Assembly (NCBI GenBank): GCA_036936605.1
Contig: JAUPFV010000003.1
Location: 101,813,278-101,877,277 of the forward strand
DNA: 64,000 bases
DNA from: Limnanthes douglasii subsp. nivea
Taxonomy: Eukaryota > Streptophyta > Magnoliopsida > Brassicales > Limnanthaceae
Reading direction: 5' to 3'
Program-made: the position numbers and the translations under genes
In this document: positions 22,963 to 35,104 of the stretch, piece after piece
How positions within the stretch are numbered: the first letter of the stretch is position 1
Layout: the number at the start of each line of letters is the position of its first letter
The notes under the pieces: generated by a model
What the model was told of the DNA's origin: nothing
Databases searched by the model: none
Seen by the model: only the letters and a program-made list of their open reading frames with translations

Positions 22963-23430
22963 CTTCACCACGATCAAGCACGTTTAATCAATAGTTTCAA
23001 AAATATTTCACTTGATTATATGGCCTCTTTTATCTCCTCATTGAGACACTTTTTGCACATAAAGCAAAAAAATATGTCGATTTGAATTTTACCTTAGTGT
23101 AAGGATAACAAAGTTAATCATAAAACAATTCTAGTTGCAACTTTAAACCAACCTTGTATTTGATTTAACTTAAAATCTCACACATGTGATTATTTTATCC
23201 AAACATTTTTCCAAATTACAATTAGCGCTATTTTAGTTGTGTGATTTATTTATTTGAAGAACCACAAGTTCAGAGAAACTCATTGTCTCATGAGAGGTGC
23301 GACCATCCTGGATTCTCATATGTTCTTACAATATTTTCATTATTTTTAGAAACACAAATCACACGTAAACTTAATTGTATTAAAAGTTACCTTGAACTTA
23401 TCCTTCCACGATAACGACTAGTATATTTAT
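22963..23430. repeat. Diverged dispersed repeat, copy 2
   Basis: Homologous to 18792-19140 in the same orientation, with an extra segment of roughly 85 bp near 23025-23115 that copy 1 lacks. The second LINE lies between the two copies. No coding frame is seen. Confidence 0.55.
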
Positions 23431-23849
23431 TAAACATATATTTTGAACATGTTAAATTTTTATCATGAATTAGTGGACATCTCACAAATGTTTAGTAACC
23501 AGTTACAAATTTGTTTTGTTTGTAACATGGTGTAGTAAATAATTGATTATCATGAATATGTGATATATACCTTAATTAGTGGCAACTATCATATGTTAGT
23601 TCATGATATATGATTTCGGAAGAAATCAAGTTTAAAATTAGTTTATTTTTTAAAAAAATGAACTTAAATATTTTTATGAGTGTATATTTTTTGTTTGAAT
23701 GTCTTACTTCAAGAATGGTGTTTTTGGTAAGTGAAGAATATTAGGATAATTGATTGTTTTTTTATAAAGTTAGATGAGTTATATGGTGAATATGAGATAC
23801 GGACGAAAAAGAAATATCAACTTGTAATCTGGTAATAGACTACACATTT
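23431..23849. other. AT-rich spacer, no gene seen
   Basis: Nothing beyond AT-rich unique-looking sequence is visible. Confidence 0.5.
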
Positions 23850-24233
23850 ATGATTGATGAGTCCGGATTTTATCACCACTCATTATGATGATCGGACAGG
23901 GGCAATTCGGACAAGATCCGCCACTGAACAATCCGAACTGAACTAATGTATTAAAAATTAAACACTTCATGACTAAGCTAATTACCTACCTGCTTAAAAA
24001 CTAATGAGTCTTTGAACTCGACCCGAATTCATAATCATGACCCGAAAGCCCATATGGCCCAAAGTTAAGGGTATAAATACCCAACGAGTTTCATTTAATG
24101 AGGGTAAGGAAAATTTAATACAACCATGCAGCTCAAATCTCTCACTACAATCTACTAAACATTAAATACCCTTGAAATACCTCAAAACTTTAGACAAAAT
24201 TACCCTCAGTTGAAATTAATCCACACCAATGAT
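23850..24233 (+). repeat. Solo LTR of family B with 5-bp target duplication
   Basis: The LTR body 23855-24228 (374 bp) begins TGATGAGTCCGG and ends CCACACCA, and is the diverged plus-strand counterpart of the B1 LTR. ATGAT flanks it at 23850-23854 and 24229-24233. There is no internal sequence, so LTR-LTR recombination removed the element. The shared TATA-like GGGTATAAATACCC is near 24068. Confidence 0.85.
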
Positions 24234-26505
24234 AATTTAGAAAATATTTAATAATAAATTTTACAAACTTTGACAACATGACTAAAAATAACCAAGCTTT
24301 CTACGACTCAAAGACTTCAAAATTTAATTGATTTTGAGCTAGTTATTGGGCATACATTCAATGCTTATTTTGTAAGCATGCAAAATTAGTAATCTAATAT
24401 TTAAAATCATTTGATAAGTTTTTTAAGAATACTGAGTATATTTAGGTTCAATTGGAAAAAGTACAAATGGTGATATGTTGGTTAATTATTATTATTGGGT
24501 AATTCATATACATCAATATCAATTTAGAAGCTTTGTTTATGGATAAAGAAGATACTTATAGTATCATTGCTCGACATACTAGATAATTTAAGAAGATTAT
24601 GACTTATTGTCTACAAAATGAAAACTATACTGAATGATAAAGACAACTTGATAAGTGTAAATGATTAATTATTTAGATATTATTAAGTGTACTACAAATT
24701 TTATTCTCATAAAATATAAAGGTATTGATCACACTTATTGGTTTAACATCCACTTAATCAATAAAGTAGTGTATTTAAAAGATTTTTTTAATTGTCTAAC
24801 TTTCTTTATGTCATTATGCGATGTTGAAAATGGAATTCCTTATGTGTACAATGGTACATCCATAAAATACTTCAGTATTTATTTAAGATTACAAAATTTA
24901 ATATGTAATGAAGTATTTACTTAAATTACAAAACTTAATGTTTAGTGAATTTTATACATTATCATAGATTATCTTGAGCATACATAAAAAAGAATTCAGT
25001 TGTCAAAATATATGAAATCTTTTGTATCTCCTAAATTTTACAATTAGTCTTGAGATGTTAATTGAGAAAACTTATCTCAAACCACCTCAAGCAAATCAAA
25101 GGTTTGTCGTTTCCATGCCATAATATTTTAGCATGCTATTAATGTATGTATTATATAATAAACCTAAAGAATTATGAAAAGTAATCCTGATGACTCTTGA
25201 TTTCTAATAAATAAGTCGTCTCACCTAAAACTTTCATACTTAATTTTTTTAATATAAATTTCTACGTGGCATGCAAAAGTTATTGTAACTTATGGTAATT
25301 AAAACTATGAGTTATACTAAATTTGTATCCATTATTATTGAATTTATAAAGTTCATAATACTCTAATAACTTAGTCTCAAAACCAAAGGATATTACATCT
25401 TTGATAAATGATGATATAACTAATTAGATACTTAAACTGAAATATTATAAATGAATTTATAATTGCTACATAATGTTAACTTTAATACATTTGAATATTA
25501 TTGTTACAAACATGTTAATATACATGTAGGCTACATAACTTTTGCAACTTATCCATTCTTAATTAATAGAGTTATTGAGTTGTAATATACATATAAATAA
25601 CAATTAATGTTACTATTTAAAAATACTATATCTCAATATTCATTAATGGTGCTTATTTTTTTAAGTGTGTAAGATGTGTAATGATTGTCTTAAAAGAGTT
25701 ATTTTATAATATAAAATAAAAATTCTTTTAAAATATCAATATTTTCATATAGAATAAAATTTATTTGGTGTAAGACCTTCTAAATATCGTAATTGAATTA
25801 TCTTACATCAACTTTCATTCTAGTTACGATAGTTCATAATTAAACATTAAAAATTTGAATTTGATCATCTTGAAGCTTAAATGGAATTCTCTCTTTACAT
25901 CAAAGTGTTTATAATGTTCTAATGGAACTCTTTATAGTGTTACATAAGCTAAATAGGAATTCTTTTGTTGCACCATCTTGTGAAACTCTTTATAGCGTTA
26001 CAGCAGCTGAAACTATATTATTTTGTTGCATCATAAATAATATTAATATTCTTATAGAACTCTTTATGATAATAAACAAACTGAAACTATATTCTTCTAT
26101 AATATACTATATATCTTAAGTTTGCACAATTTTCATGACTAGCTACAACTGGTTCATCTTGGGTGAGAATTTAAACATTGAATTCTAGAGGAAAATGAGG
26201 AGATAATCGGTAATGAATGATCAAATATTTATTTTTTGAATTTAAACAAGTTATTTCTTATTCTTCCCTCAAAATAAAAGTTGTTCCCTAAATACTTCTC
26301 CACGAACTAAATATCCCAAAAAACTATGGTGTTATAAATATTAAATGGGTAGTGGGTTTTAACTAAAGTATTTATAAAATAAAATGTGTTCTAAATTATA
26401 TAATTAGTATTGTGTTAGGCTTTAAATCCCAATGAGAGGCATGTATGGCTTATATGGTACTCGACGTCCCTAAATGTACAAGATTTTTAAACACTAGTTT
26501 CTATA
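24234..26505. other. AT-rich spacer with imperfect repeats, no gene seen
   Basis: About 2.3 kb without a supported gene. Around 25920-26110 a degenerate unit of roughly 60-75 bp (GAACTCTTTATA then TTTTGTTGCA) repeats about three times. The open frame at 24661-24924 has no recognisable residues and I do not call it. Confidence 0.5.
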
Positions 26506-26573
26506 TGTTTAATGTTTAATGTTTAATGTTTAATGTTTAATGTTTAATGTTTAATGTTTAATGTTTAATGTTA
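26506..26573. repeat. 7-bp tandem repeat (TGTTTAA)n
   Basis: About nine uninterrupted copies of TGTTTAA ending with a shortened unit. It has the length but not the G-run of the plant telomere repeat TTTAGGG, so I treat it as a simple repeat. Confidence 0.95.
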
Positions 26574-28079
26574 ATGTATGAAGTTTAATAATTAGCTTCT
26601 AATGAATTTTCTTAATAAGGAATTGTTGCATATTTTAACTGCATAAACCAAATTGGATCATAATATTATTCACTGAACTGTCGTACATCTCTTCATTGAC
26701 AACCACTATGGTCATATATGAAAAAATTAATTATTTTATATAAGTGGTAAATTAATTCATACTTAAAATATTTGAACTTTTCAATGAACTACAACTATAT
26801 TGATAGTGTATGCATAATTGGGCCAAACGATGTCTATGAACAAAATATTTATGTATAGTTATCTATTAATAAGAATGTATAATTGATAACTTTATAATTC
26901 TATTCGACGATAGTGTACGCACATAATTTCCTATATTTGGTCTAACTCATTGTTGAGGTATCTATCATATGCGTGAACAGTCACAATACTTATGGAGTTT
27001 TGAATCATCTTATGATCTAGTTTTTCATCATTGATTTTGAGATATATAACTTGAATGTTTGTAATAAAGATATACTTGTTTGTCATAATAATTAAATTTA
27101 TTTTACTGTACAATACATAAATATGTATAATCTTGTTGCAAAACTAATTATAATCCTTAATGGAGACGATAGACGTCCCCGCGTTATACAATTAATTTGT
27201 TTTGCAACTTATTTATGCATGAATCACCAATATATGTAAATGTATTTTACCATCACTTAATTTTAGTGATTTAATATATTTTGTGAATGAAGAGAAAGTA
27301 CGATGGTTGGATATGTGCTTTCGACTTTTCAATTTGTATCTATTAGCTTCGTTCGATTCTGTTTACAAATACTTAGTTCAATTTGAGTTGGTTGTTCGGT
27401 TTTCCATCTTTGAGTTGATTCTTTGGTTCTCGATCTTGTTTGTGTCAGTTCGATGAGAAGGTTTTAGTTTGTTTGTGTCAGTTCGATGGGTATGTTTTAG
27501 TTGTATTGGGTAACGTATGGCTGACTCAAAATTATGTGTAAATAAATTGGTAAGCAAACCCACTAAATGAAAAGTGAAGGGTAAGGGATGGGTCACTTCA
27601 AGATACACATTCCCAATTACACATGAAATTATTTAAAATCGTACCTTAGTTTTAACACATGAAAGTTAATCGAACCTTAGTTTTCATTTTAATTTCGAAA
27701 GTTATTTAATTTTAATTTTTGTTCAATATTAATTTAGTTTATTATTTTTTGATACACAAAAAAAAGAGAAAATAAAGAAAACTAAAATTTCAAAAACAAT
27801 AATAACTTTATCGAGTAACTATATTTATACGGGGTTTTTTTTAAATAGAGATAAAAATATCAAAATTAAAAACTTCACAAATAATTTTAACTTTTTTAGT
27901 ACCAGTTCACGGAATAGAGATAAAATGCAAATTATAGCACGAATAAACGAAGAAGTTGTTACTTTAGAGACCATCATTGAAATGAAAAAGGCATACATTA
28001 TTCCCATTTTTATTCTTTAAAAACATGTTTTTAGTAGAAAACCCATAAAAAATTATGCAACTATCGGAAGTCTAAGTAA
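26574..28079. other. AT-rich spacer with a 33-bp duplication
   Basis: No gene seen. A 33-bp unit (TTTGTGTCAGTTCGATG core) occurs twice at about 27438-27503. Confidence 0.5.
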
Positions 28080-28290
28080 TGTTCTTCACCAACATCGTGG
28101 TGGAGAAAATGATAATTTCTGCCAACGGTATGGTGGAAAAAAATGATAGTTTCCGTCAGCCACTAACGAAAAATACTATATCCACGCCAACGGTTGGTGG
28201 CAAGATGATAATTACCTTGTTGTCGCCAACAGTTGGAGAAGTTTATTTTTGTAGCCGCCAACTATTGGCGGGAACATGCAAAAATTATAG
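28080..28290. repeat. Array of CCAAC-GTTGG palindromes
   Basis: Imperfect, irregularly spaced motifs such as GCCAACGGTTGGTGGC, CGCCAACAGTTGG and CGCCAACTATTGGCGG recur over about 200 bp just downstream of the decayed mobile-domain gene. Each is a short inverted repeat. Function unknown. Confidence 0.5.
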
Positions 28291-28499
28291 CGCCTTCAGT
28301 TTGAAATTTTTCAAAATAACTATGTGCCGGTATGTACAATAGTATGACTAAATATTGAATCAGAATAAGAAAATTAATTTGTAACTAAATATTCAAACAT
28401 TTGTATTACGTTCAACAAAAATAATATAAACCGAAAAACTATTATACAAATGTATACAACAAAAATAATGATAATCCAAATGTTATACATAATAAAAAT

Positions 28500-29820
28500 A
28501 GTTACTAAAAATTATCGTCAACAGACCGAAGATATTTATGTTGCTCGTGGAGGTTGTCGTAAACACCATGAAACTCCTTCTCATATGGAGACAATGTAAT
28601 TTCGGGCATCTCAACTCGTAAAATAACGTATAACTACATTCTCGCAATTATCTTGCACATAAGCATCTAGTTGGTATATAGTTGGATTTACGACATTATA
28701 CCACTGATGTCTCGATGAACGTGGAGATACGACGGAGTACATAACGAATATATGCCATCTCTAAGTGTAAACCCTTCACTATGTGCAAACTGCATATAAC
28801 TTTCATTTAGCATAATCATTCATCGAACGTATATATGATTGTCTTGAGTTGTTGTTTGGTTTTGCCCTAACGACTTATTAAAGGGATATGGTGGAATATC
28901 ATGCACGTGACTAAGTTAGCGCATAGATCGATCCGGATAGTAGGCTTGGACGTGACTGACACCAAAAATTAAACCACGGTCCCTAGATATTTACTCAAAT
29001 TGGAAATGATCATGTATCGTCCAATAAGGATCACAAATAACCTGCAAAATAAAACAACGTCAACAATAAGTAAAAAAATTAAACAACTCATTTTATGAAT
29101 AATTTATATAAATATTATAATACAAAAGGTAAAACTTACATAAAAAACCTCATAAAATTTTAACGTAATCTTCTAATTCATTTAGAATTTAACTAACTTG
29201 CATCCAATCGAGCAATCCACGGCAAAAGATCTGTATAATCGGCACATTGAACCGGACAAACGATGGGAAAATAATCAATTATCCAAGTGTTAAGGAACGT
29301 GATACACCCACCTATGGTATTTGTCCCATGCAAAGAGGTCTCTACGTTGTGATGATAAAGATACGTCAATACCGCAGCACCCCAAGCATAGTTAAGCATA
29401 TTGTCGGCCAAGTACTGTAGGAGTAACACATACCTGTAATTGACGTACATATTACTTTTGTTAGTAAATATACTACACCCTAACAAGTGTAGAATATAAG
29501 AATGTGTAGACTGGTCCACCATCTCATCACCAAAAAATGGTTATTGTCGTTGTAGAGTGGGTCGTTAAACCTACTGTGGAGAAAATTGAAGCTCAACCCA
29601 ATCCTTTTGTAAAGTTTAATCTCCATGAAAGATCGTCCATATCTTCACCTAGAAGTGACCCAGCATCGATAATGGTATGCACCTTATTTTCCTCTCTCTC
29701 ATGAAGCTCCATGACTTCACCATTGACTTTCATATCGGTAATCGTATGCATATTGTCAAAGGTGATAGGTATGTCACTGAAACTGAAGTGATTCCATTTG
29801 TTTACTATGTCAAGGCTTGA
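28500..29820 (-). pseudogene. Plant mobile domain (PMD / MAIL1-like) gene remnant
   Basis: Read leftwards. A segment near 29790-29530 resembles the domain N-terminus (FSDIPITFDNM, LSWRLNF). The 29522-29193 frame has the diagnostic LLGCSIFTNKS, YVLLLQYLADNMLNYAWGAAVLTYLYH and GGCITFLNTWIIDYFP. Below about 29000 comes VQAYYPDRSMR, matching the usual 'P.R..RQFG' end. A 98-bp intron (29139-29042) with GTAAGT donor and TTTTGCAG acceptor fits between the last two parts. Frameshifts and stops make it non-functional. Such domains occur in host genes involved in silencing and meristem maintenance and in captured transposon copies; the decay here suggests a transposon-derived or dead copy. Confidence 0.75.
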
Positions 29821-32800
29821 TGAATACCTTCATAATCACAATGTTTGGATTAAGGTTTGATAGTGGTTCGATTAGCCTACTGAAAGGTGTGACATCCGAA
29901 ACTTTTATAACCCGACCCTAACATGTCAAACTCGAGTAATTATGACTAGAATAGTGGGCCAAACACAATTCTCTTTATTAAAAATAATAAGAGTTTTATA
30001 TTAATAAAATAATATTACTCACCGACATAATATATATTTTAGCTGAAAATAAAAAACCATGAGATTACCTCTCCCTGCTAAATATAGTAGACAGTTTTTT
30101 TCTTGAATGCCTCACTAAATAGTCAAAGTACACGGTCGGAGGGAGGGGGGTTGAGCTCGACAAAGTGGAGGTGATCTTCGGTGGGTAGATCTCAACGAGG
30201 TACATATGGTTAAAAGTGTTTCCATGAAAACAGGGGTATCCTCTTCCACCGCATGTCAAACTGTATCCCTCATCTTTATTCTCTTGGTATGCTATCCACA
30301 TGTACCTAAACCTTTGACTGCTTTCACAATTTGGAAAAAATAAATTATGTACACATAGTTGAATAATCGAACTCTTGAATAACAAATTATTATTTTTAAA
30401 AGAATTTATTTTGAAAAAAAACAAAACAAACATGTAACAAAAATGAGACAAGCAATCATGAAAATACTCTAATACCCATTCTTCGTAATATTTCACGTAA
30501 CTCTTAACCAAAAATGAGATTTTTCTAACAATACATATCTTTTTAGTTTTAATTAAAAAAACTAAAACCACGTTCTGTTTATTTTTATAAGACAAACTAA
30601 ACAAGTGGTATGATACTTTTTTTTTAAATCTGTATCTTTTCTAATACGGTTAAAAAAAGTTGTGAGCAAATTTAATAATGTTTAGTAGTTTAGATATTAT
30701 TAAAAATCTAATACTTGCTAAAACTTTATTTTAATAACGTTAATAATTCAACTATTAAAAGAAAATGTTTAGTAGTTTTAATATTTTTACAATAAACAAT
30801 TTATTTTAATACTCATAAAACTTTAATAATGGTAAAACATTGTTGTTTTAAACATGCAATATGATTAACTACTTATTTTAAAATTAATAATATTTATTAC
30901 TACTAAACAATTCATTCAAAATTTTAATTTTTTTTAATTTAACGATTTTTTAAATTAAAAAAAAAATTTATACTTAATCATATTAAATTTTATATTTTTT
31001 AATAATATTATTTTATTATAACTTAACTTTCATAAGTTAAAAGTGTTAGAAGATGTTTTTTATAGTTCAAATATTATATTTTTACATATAAAAATGTCAT
31101 TAAAATATATTTTTTACACTTTTTACTAATAGAAAATTAGTAAATAAGTCTCTTAAAAATCTTGGTCAAACAAGTAGATACTCAAAAGCAATACATATGG
31201 ATATACCAATGGGTCATTTTTATTTTTTTATTATAAGATGGCTCAATTTTATTTAAATTAACTTGTGAGTCATCTAAGTTGTATGGTATGAGGCTGTTAC
31301 TTATAACTACAAATGAGGCAGTCTCAAACAGTTGAGAGTTTGAACCACATAAAATCTTCTATCGTGCTAAAAAGTATGGATAAATCTCTCAGCAAACCAT
31401 GAATTTGCATGTGTGAACCATAAATCATAGCATACAGCAACAAATTTTTCTTTCGTAAGAACCTTGACCTACTCGGTCCCCGTTAGAAAATATCTTCTTA
31501 CATTCTTCTGCAGTAATTTGTGCAATATAAATAGGCATAGCTCATGTGATGTTGATCAATTTTGTAAGATTCCAAAGTCACGTAGTGAATAAAGTTGATA
31601 ATATAATTTTATGTATTAAGCATTAAACAAACAGTATCGAAGGAGCAAACTGGTGTGAGGAGTAAAAACTAAAAAAAACTTGTCTTGCTTCATCTTAATA
31701 GCCACTTCTCAAGCAAAAGTAAATATGTTGGAAAATAACTATTTCTCAAGCTAAAGTAAATTTGAAGGATGGCTTTGAATTATATCTTTCATATATTTCC
31801 CATGCCCCCATTTGAGATGACGCCTGACACCAACAACTAGTGCATATTCATTGGGACGCTATTATTTGATTGTATCTCTAAATCTTTACCTAACATTGCC
31901 TATTGGATTATTTCAGAAATCATTCATACAAATACAATTTACATGGAAAATCCAATATAAAAACTTTACATATTACAAAACATTTCTAGTATAAAGCATA
32001 CCTAAAGAAGATCCTATGTTTTCTGCATAGTAACTGATTTTCTAGAGTTTCGAAGCTCAAACTTTTATAAAGATTGTTGAAAGCTTTGGCAGACTACAAA
32101 AGACAAAAACAGTAAAAGCTCATACTTATAGCAAAATCATAAGGAGGGTCAAAGATATACAAAAGAAACATAACCCACATTATAGGACAAAATTAGTTTT
32201 TAAGTTGGGTAGTTAGAAAATAAAATATGAGTATATAAAACTATCAAACTCAGTAAGAACAAACATGATACCACAAGAAAAAGTACAAACAAACATGAGA
32301 TACCGACGTAAAAGTCTATTATCGTTGATCCGAGTGGGATTTTTCAAAATGGTAAAACTTCTAGTAGATAGCTTAGCTCAAATCCTTTATTTTATAAGTC
32401 ACTATGAAAAAAAATATAAAGAGAACTTTGATACTATATAATTTTGGATGATTATTTTTAACAAAAGTTACTGCATAATAAAAGTGGTTATTTTAATTTT
32501 AAGATAAAAAGAGAAGAACAAGGAGAATTATAGATAAGTTGTAACCGCCTATGTAAATATACCTTCTCAAATCTAAAAATTTAAATATACAACATATTTT
32601 ACATTAATTGTTGAAAACTTTTTTAAAATAAAAAAATAAGTATATTTACCAATCAAATGTGAAATAAAGAGGTTGTTAATGCTCTAAGTCAATGAATTAT
32701 GAAGTTTAAGTTTTAGATTTACCAAACTGTTTAAGTTTTAGATTAATATGTCTAGCTAAAAAACACACAATTGAGAAATTAAACCTCGACAAAGTAAGTG

Positions 32801-33786
32801 ACTACATAAATGTTCAGCATAATAAATTAATATGAAAAAAATGTAACTAAAAAAGTAACTTTTATTATGTGCGTTACAAAAGGTTGGTGGATCTTTCTCT
32901 ACATCTGTAACTTTCTTCTCTTTCATACTTAACTATTTAGGGTATCTACTACCATTGTCGTTTTAGTAATATTATGTCAAAGTTTTTGAATTTTGAGCTC
33001 TATTCTTTGGTAGGCTACGCCAATTACCGGATGCAACATATATGAATGCTCGGCCGAAGACTATCTGCACTCGCTTGATCTTCCATCGTAACTAAGTTTA
33101 CACTGAAGCAAGACATGAGGAAGAACAAGGAAATCAGAACTCAATTTATGCTGAAGAATAAAATGAAGAAAATGAGGAAACGAAAGGAAAATGAGAATAA
33201 ACTTAGTTCATATGCCATTGTAGCTGAGTTTACACCCAAGAAGAAGACAATAGAGAACCATGAAACTAGAGCTCAGTTTAAAAAGAATGAAAAAAATAGA
33301 GAATAAAAAAAACTATACGCGGTATTTTGACAATATTTAGTACTTAAAGTGAATAAAAGTATTTTATCAAACTTTTTTAGAATATATACATTTAAGGGTG
33401 GAGCGATTCTTATATTAGAATGTTAAAAAAATTATTTTATCAATACATAATATAAAAAAAATTATAAATGTACAAAGTAATTTCGTTTTTTATGGTTATT
33501 TTTAATATAATACCAAAATAAGTAGATAATCCATTTTGGTTCCAGTTTTAGTTGGCTATTATTAATATGACCTACTAAAAAATATTAAGTCATATAGGTA
33601 TCAAATATCTTTAAAATACTAAATTTACCTTTATTTATTTAATAATTTATTTTTAAATTTATTTTCTCTTACTAACGATAGCAGTTTATTTACTTTATTC
33701 TGTCTACCAAAATTCTATTCTATCAGAGTGTATGTGGAAGCTCGACTCTGATCTGGAGACTCTGAGTCGATGAATCTCTACTTCCG
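29821..33786. other. Long AT-rich spacer, no gene called
   Basis: Mostly A/T runs and poly(T)/poly(A) stretches. The minus-strand frame 30604-30065 and the plus-strand Lys-rich frame 33115-33306 have no recognisable residues. A short minus-strand coding-like stretch at about 31545-31450 (IYIAQITAEECKKIF) may be an exon relic of an unidentified gene. A weak tRNA-like A-box/B-box pair at 31283-31345 could be a SINE relic. Confidence 0.45.
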
Positions 33787-33789
33787 ATG

Positions 33790-34180
33790 ATTATGATCAA
33801 TGCTGCTTATGAGGTTATTAACTACTCCGATAATATGTTATTTCTTATATTTTTTTGGTTTGTTCTTGATTGGTGATATAGTGTTTGTGTAGGCCTTATC
33901 ATATGATGAAAAAAGATCTTTATATGACCGCCTTGGTGAGACACGGTTCAAGGAGACTTTGATATCATAAATAATGGCATGCATGGGTCAGATACTTTAT
34001 TCTGATATCAAGAGTTTGTAGAAAATATACTTCATTAATTTTTATTATCTTTTAAATTCTAGGTTGAAGTTTTTGAAGTTTATAATTCAAACAACGAATC
34101 TGGGATTGGAGTTTCCCTTCTTGCAGCATCTCATTATCAGTACCTGAAAGAACCTTAATTACGGATATAATTATGCAGAT
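33790..34180 (+). pseudogene. DnaJ (J-domain chaperone) gene fragment
   Basis: The segment ending at 33813 reads INAAYE. After a putative intron (33814-33892, acceptor TTTGTGTAG) the frame reads ALSYDEKRSLYDRLGE (33893-33940), closely matching the end of a plant J domain (AYEVLSDDEKRSLYDRYGE pattern). A later stretch near 34062-34150 (VEVFEVYNSNNESGIG) may be the next exon, equivalent to the NPFDLFE region, but this is weak. The HPD-containing first part of the J domain and the Cys-rich domain are missing, so it cannot act as a co-chaperone. The intron relic indicates a DNA-level gene fragment, not a retrocopy. Confidence 0.55.
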
Positions 34181-34625
34181 GAAGAAAACACTATGCTTAT
34201 GTAATAGTATATATTTTTTGATATAATTAATTTATCTCTTTCTATTTTAAGTTTGGGAAGTGAGTAAAAGTCAGCAATATCAAAGCTTGATCCTGGTAGT
34301 TCAGGTTTTACAGTTGTGATTGTGTATAATTTTTTATCATATTTTAATTAATTAATAATATTAGATCGTAACTCTTAGCCGAGTTACTCTTTTTACCTTT
34401 TTGGTTATTTTTTATAAACATCGATTTGGAAAAATATATGTATAATCTTATGATATTGTTTCATAGAGGATATGCTGATGGTAGATTTGTTTGACACATA
34501 CATAATATTTAGAGTTTTTAATCACTTAAGAAGAAGAGCTATATCAATCCCAGTTTCGTAAAATTCTCTGATCGGCTAATTACTACTTTGATGCATAATA
34601 TAACCATCTTTTTTCTAGTTGGGTC
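34181..34625. other. AT-rich spacer up to the tandem array
   Basis: No gene seen. The last five bases before the first LTR are GGGTC and do not match the five bases after the last LTR (ATTAT). Confidence 0.5.
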
Positions 34626-35026
34626 TGATGAGGAATAATAAAAGACAAGGGCCAAAATGTATAGAGGTAAATGTATAAGGGCCAAAATACATAGAAATAA
34701 ATGTATAAGGGCCAAAATACATAGAAATAAATGTATAAGGGCTAAAACGCATAGAAATAAATGTATAAGGGCTAAAATGTATAAGATAAATGTATAAGGA
34801 CTAAATAGGAAGAAGCTTTAGAACAGGGACCGAAATATGTAATTAGTCCAAATTAAAGCGTGTGGGGTCCGCAATTGTACTATAAAAGGACCACACACGC
34901 TTCACAAATTTCGAGATAATAGTACGACTTTCTCTCTCTACTACTTTAACACTTTCTCTCTCTAAGTTTGACTCTAAAGTATTTCTCTATCACAAAATCC
35001 TCCTCGGACTATCTTTCAACTCTTCA
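34626..35026 (+). repeat. First LTR of the A2/A3 array
   Basis: 401 bp, TGATGAGGAA to AACTCTTCA. About four diverged 30-bp repeats (34650-34775), TATA box TATAAAAG at 34881-34888, CT-rich leader after it. By eye identical to the LTRs at 45888-46288 and 57150-57550. Confidence 0.95.
34856..34902. promoter_or_regulatory. Inverted repeat around the A2 LTR TATA box
   Basis: Arms AAGCGTGTGGGGTCC (34856-34870) and GGACCACACACGCTT (34888-34902) pair at 14 of 15 positions; the 17-bp loop holds CAATTG and the TATA box. The mismatched position differs from that in A1, yet the stem is kept. Same structure at 46118-46164 and 57380-57426. Confidence 0.75.
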
Positions 35027-35027
35027 G

Positions 35028-35043
35028 TGGCGCCGTCTGTGGG
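35028..35043 (+). other. Primer-binding site of A2
   Basis: TGGCGCCGTCTGTGGG, one base after the LTR, identical to A1 and A3. Confidence 0.85.
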
Positions 35044-35104
35044 AAACGAGAATCGTTCCGACGATCATCACTCCCTAGAAATAGTTCCTGTTCCGAGGAG
35101 AACC

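Noticed and set aside
24661..24924. 87-residue frame in the AT-rich spacer
   Set aside because: No motif, no splice or promoter context, AT-driven composition.
26506..26573. Interstitial telomere repeat
   Set aside because: The unit TGTTTAA lacks the GGG of TTTAGGG.
30065..30604. 179-residue minus-strand frame
   Set aside because: AT-rich Lys/Phe/Ile composition, no recognisable motif, no support from neighbours.
31283..31345. tRNA-like A-box and B-box (possible SINE)
   Set aside because: Boxes match consensus poorly, and no 3' tail or target duplication was found.
33115..33306. Lys/Glu-rich 63-residue plus-strand frame
   Set aside because: Composition follows A-rich DNA; an internal duplication explains its length.
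35027..35104. GTG start of gag at the LTR/PBS junction
   Set aside because: These codons overlap the primer-binding site; the first ATG at 35105 is the natural start, and the upstream openness is chance.
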